A DNA stretch of 64,000 nt from Chlorella sorokiniana. Its lineage: Eukaryota; Chlorophyta; Trebouxiophyceae; Chlorellales; Chlorellaceae. Below, piece after piece: positions 62,055 to 64,000 of this stretch; within the stretch, counting starts at the first letter, position 1; each line of letters starts with the position of its first letter. Location: the NCBI GenBank assembly GCA_025917655.1, contig CP084613.1:2420001-2484000 (forward strand), in the 5' to 3' direction. Below the pieces are notes generated by a model that saw only the letters and a program-made list of their open reading frames with translations, made no database searches and was not told where the DNA came from. A program made the translations under genes and the position numbers.

Positions 62055-64000
62055 ATGGCTGCTGCCGCACGGTGCAGCATGGGCCAGGGCGCTGGAAGGC
62101 ACACCCAAAGCCTGGGTGGAGGCCTGCGAGTGCTGTGGAGCCGGATGGCAGGTGCGTAGGGCGCGCCAGCCTTCACCTTTGGTGGCAAAGCTGGCAGCAG
62201 CGGGGCAGTGACGGCACTCGTTGGCGCTGGCCCAGTGGTGCCTCTCCACGCTCCCCAGTGCAGGCCATCCTGGCAGCGTTGGTAGCAGCAACGCAGGTGG
62301 CGCCGGTGGCGGGCGAGGTGCGCATGGGCCCGCCAGCCGTCGCGCGCTGAGCGCAGCCTGTGCAGCCTCGCCTCGCTTTGAGGCTGGCGGCGCTGCGGAG
62401 GGCAGCGGCCCACGCGTTTGCATCCTGGGTGGCGGCTTTGGCGGCCTGTACACCGCCGTCAAGCTGGAGAGCCTCCTCTGGCCACGTGGCACCAAGCCTA
62501 AGGTGCGGCGGGTGCTGGGCGGGTGTGGAGCCCCAGGGCGGCACGCTGCCCGCCCCTGCTGGCTGGCCACCCCACCCGCCTGCTTGCTGCGCCGCCGCTG
62601 CGCAGGTCACCCTCATCGACCAGAGCGACCGCTTCGTGTTCAAGCCGCTGCTGTACGAGCTGCTCAGCGGGGCGGCCAGCGACGACGAGGTGGCGCCACG
62701 CTTTGCGCAGCTGCTGGGCCCTTACCCGGTCACCTTCCTGCAGGGCCGCGTGCAGTCGGTGCAGCCCGAGCACGAGGCGCAGGTGGGTGCTGCAGCCAGC
62801 AGCTCCCCGCGCTGCAGCCTCCCTGCCGCGTGCTGGCGCTCTGTGCCGCTCAGCCGCCCACCCAACGACCCCCCTCTAAGGGGCGCTGCCTCTGCAGGAC
62901 GGCGGCAGCAGCGGCGGCGGCGTGGTGACCCTGGCCGACGGCGCGTCTGTGCCCTACGACTGGCTGGTGGTGTCCCTGGGGGCGGAGACCTCCACCTTTG
63001 GGGTGCCCGGCGTCGAGGAGTGCGCCCTGCCGTTTGCCACCTACCAGGATGCGGAGCGGGTGGGTGTGGGGAGAGAAAGGGGGCGCCCGTGCGGTGACCC
63101 CCGGGCTGGGACGCGCGTGTTGCAAGCAGGCTGGGGCGCGTCGCCACGCGGTGCATGCTCACTCCGCACTCCACACCGCCCAGCCTGGCTTCTGCGCCAG
63201 GCTGCTGCCGCCGACGCCCCCTCCCCGCCCCCTTGGCCCCCACCCAGGTGCGGGGCCGCCTGTCGCTGCTGGACCAGCGGCTGGGCCACCCCGAGGTGGT
63301 GGTGGTGGGTGGAGGCTATGCCGGCGTGGAGCTGGCGGCGGTGGTGGCGGAGCGGCTGCGCGGCCGCGCCCGCATCAAGCTGGTCACCTCGGGCGGCGAC
63401 ATCCTGGAGGGGTCACCTGAGGTGGGGGGCGCCGCGCCGCACGCGCCGCCGCCGCCCCCTGCAGGGCATGCCAGCCTGGCACGCGCCCCCACCCTCCCAC
63501 TGACCAGCCTCGCTGGCCGCCCTGCTGATGTGGCCCCCACCAACGCCGGCCCCTCCTGCGCCCTCCCACCCCCCTTCTCGAGCAGGGCAACCGCGAGGCT
63601 GCGCGCCGCGTGCTGCGCGACCAGGGCGTGTCGGTGCTCGCAGGGGCGCAGGTCACGGAGATGCGGCTGGCGGGGGCGGGGTGGCGGGGCAGGGCGGCGG
63701 CGGCGAGGACCTGGCCAAGCGGGTGGTGTACCTGCGGGACGCACAGGGACAGCAGGAGGTACGGGCCGCTTGTGTGTGTGTGTGTGTGTGGTGGTGGGGG
63801 TAGACCTGTCGTACCTGGCTGCCCTGCCTGCGCTTAGGCTGACGCGCTTCATACCTCCCGCACCCGCACCCGCGCCCAAGCGCACCCTGCTCGCCTTGAT
63901 TCAGCCCCCCCCACCAGCTGCTGGAGGCGGATCTGGTGCTGTGGAGCGCGGGCCAGGCGCCCGCCACCAAGGCCGACCCGCGCCTGCCCTTCCCCACCAA
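62055..64000 (+). CDS. NDC1: Plastid type II NAD(P)H dehydrogenase NDC1, 5' part
   Basis: Single-subunit flavoenzyme that reduces plastoquinone and related prenylquinones; in plants NDC1 sits in plastoglobules and serves vitamin K1 and tocopherol metabolism. Starts MAAAARCSMGQGAGRHTQSL, a plastid-type transit peptide; the first intron (donor after ATGGCAG) joins to HPGSVGSSNAGG. FAD site RVCILGGGFGGLYTAVKLES (about 62420-62475), VTLIDQSDRFVFKPLLYELL, VPYDWLVVSLGAETS, the NAD(P) site VVVVGGGYAGVELAAVVAER (about 63295-63355), GNREAARRVLRDQGVSVLAG, and ADLVLWSAGQAP with the last visible residues DPRLPFPT. The C-terminal membrane-binding part lies beyond the right edge. One frame change at about 63680-63710. 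The intron at about 63759-63916 has a TG repeat near its donor and a C-rich end. Confidence 0.93.
63771..63790 (+). repeat. (TG)10 microsatellite in an NDC1 intron
   Basis: Ten TG units a few bases behind the donor of the last visible NDC1 intron. Confidence 0.9.

Overview
This is nuclear DNA of a eukaryotic green alga, most likely a chlorophyte of the Chlorella/trebouxiophyte kind. The evidence is the very high G+C, dense multi-exon genes with short GT-AG introns, two LHCII light-harvesting antenna genes, a plastid-type NDC1 dehydrogenase, a plant-type anchored hexokinase, a TSET/TPLATE subunit, and TGTAA motifs (the usual chlorophyte poly(A) signal) just behind several stop codons. The class-level placement is inference. 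No rRNA, tRNA, CRISPR array or mobile element was seen.

Layout. Positions 1-19071 carry six minus-strand genes in a row: a membrane-anchored metallophosphoesterase (cut by the left edge), two tandem LHCII genes, the TFIIH helicase XPD/ERCC2, a WW-domain protein with four PTST2/FLO6-like helical repeats, and hexokinase. From 19378 a plastid-type MutS2 and a long TWD40-1-like TSET subunit run on the plus strand to 31419. A RecQ helicase (minus) with an apparent C-terminal TFIIS-N/LW domain meets TWD40-1 tail to tail. Next come a coiled-coil protein (+), a small unrecognised protein (+), ORC6 (-), the protein phosphatase 4 regulatory subunit PP4R2 (+), MED12 of the Mediator kinase module (+), a long unrecognised Pro/Ser-rich coiled-coil protein (-), a TMEM70-like mitochondrial protein (+), an oxysterol-binding-protein relative (-) and NDC1 (+, cut by the right edge).

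The genes form no operon or pathway cluster. They are ordinary housekeeping genes of photosynthesis, plastid metabolism, DNA replication and repair, transcription and membrane traffic. Several are divergent pairs about 265-590 bp apart that probably share promoters: hexokinase/MutS2, RecQ/coiled-coil, ORC6/PP4R2, coiled-coil/TMEM70 and ORP/NDC1.

Many exons change reading frame without a splice site. Every case checked base by base is explained by loss of one G or C from a G/C run, including at identical places in both LHCII copies. I read these as consensus-sequence errors, not as pseudogenes. Gene ends below are the true start and stop codons where they could be seen; exon joins were worked out by eye.
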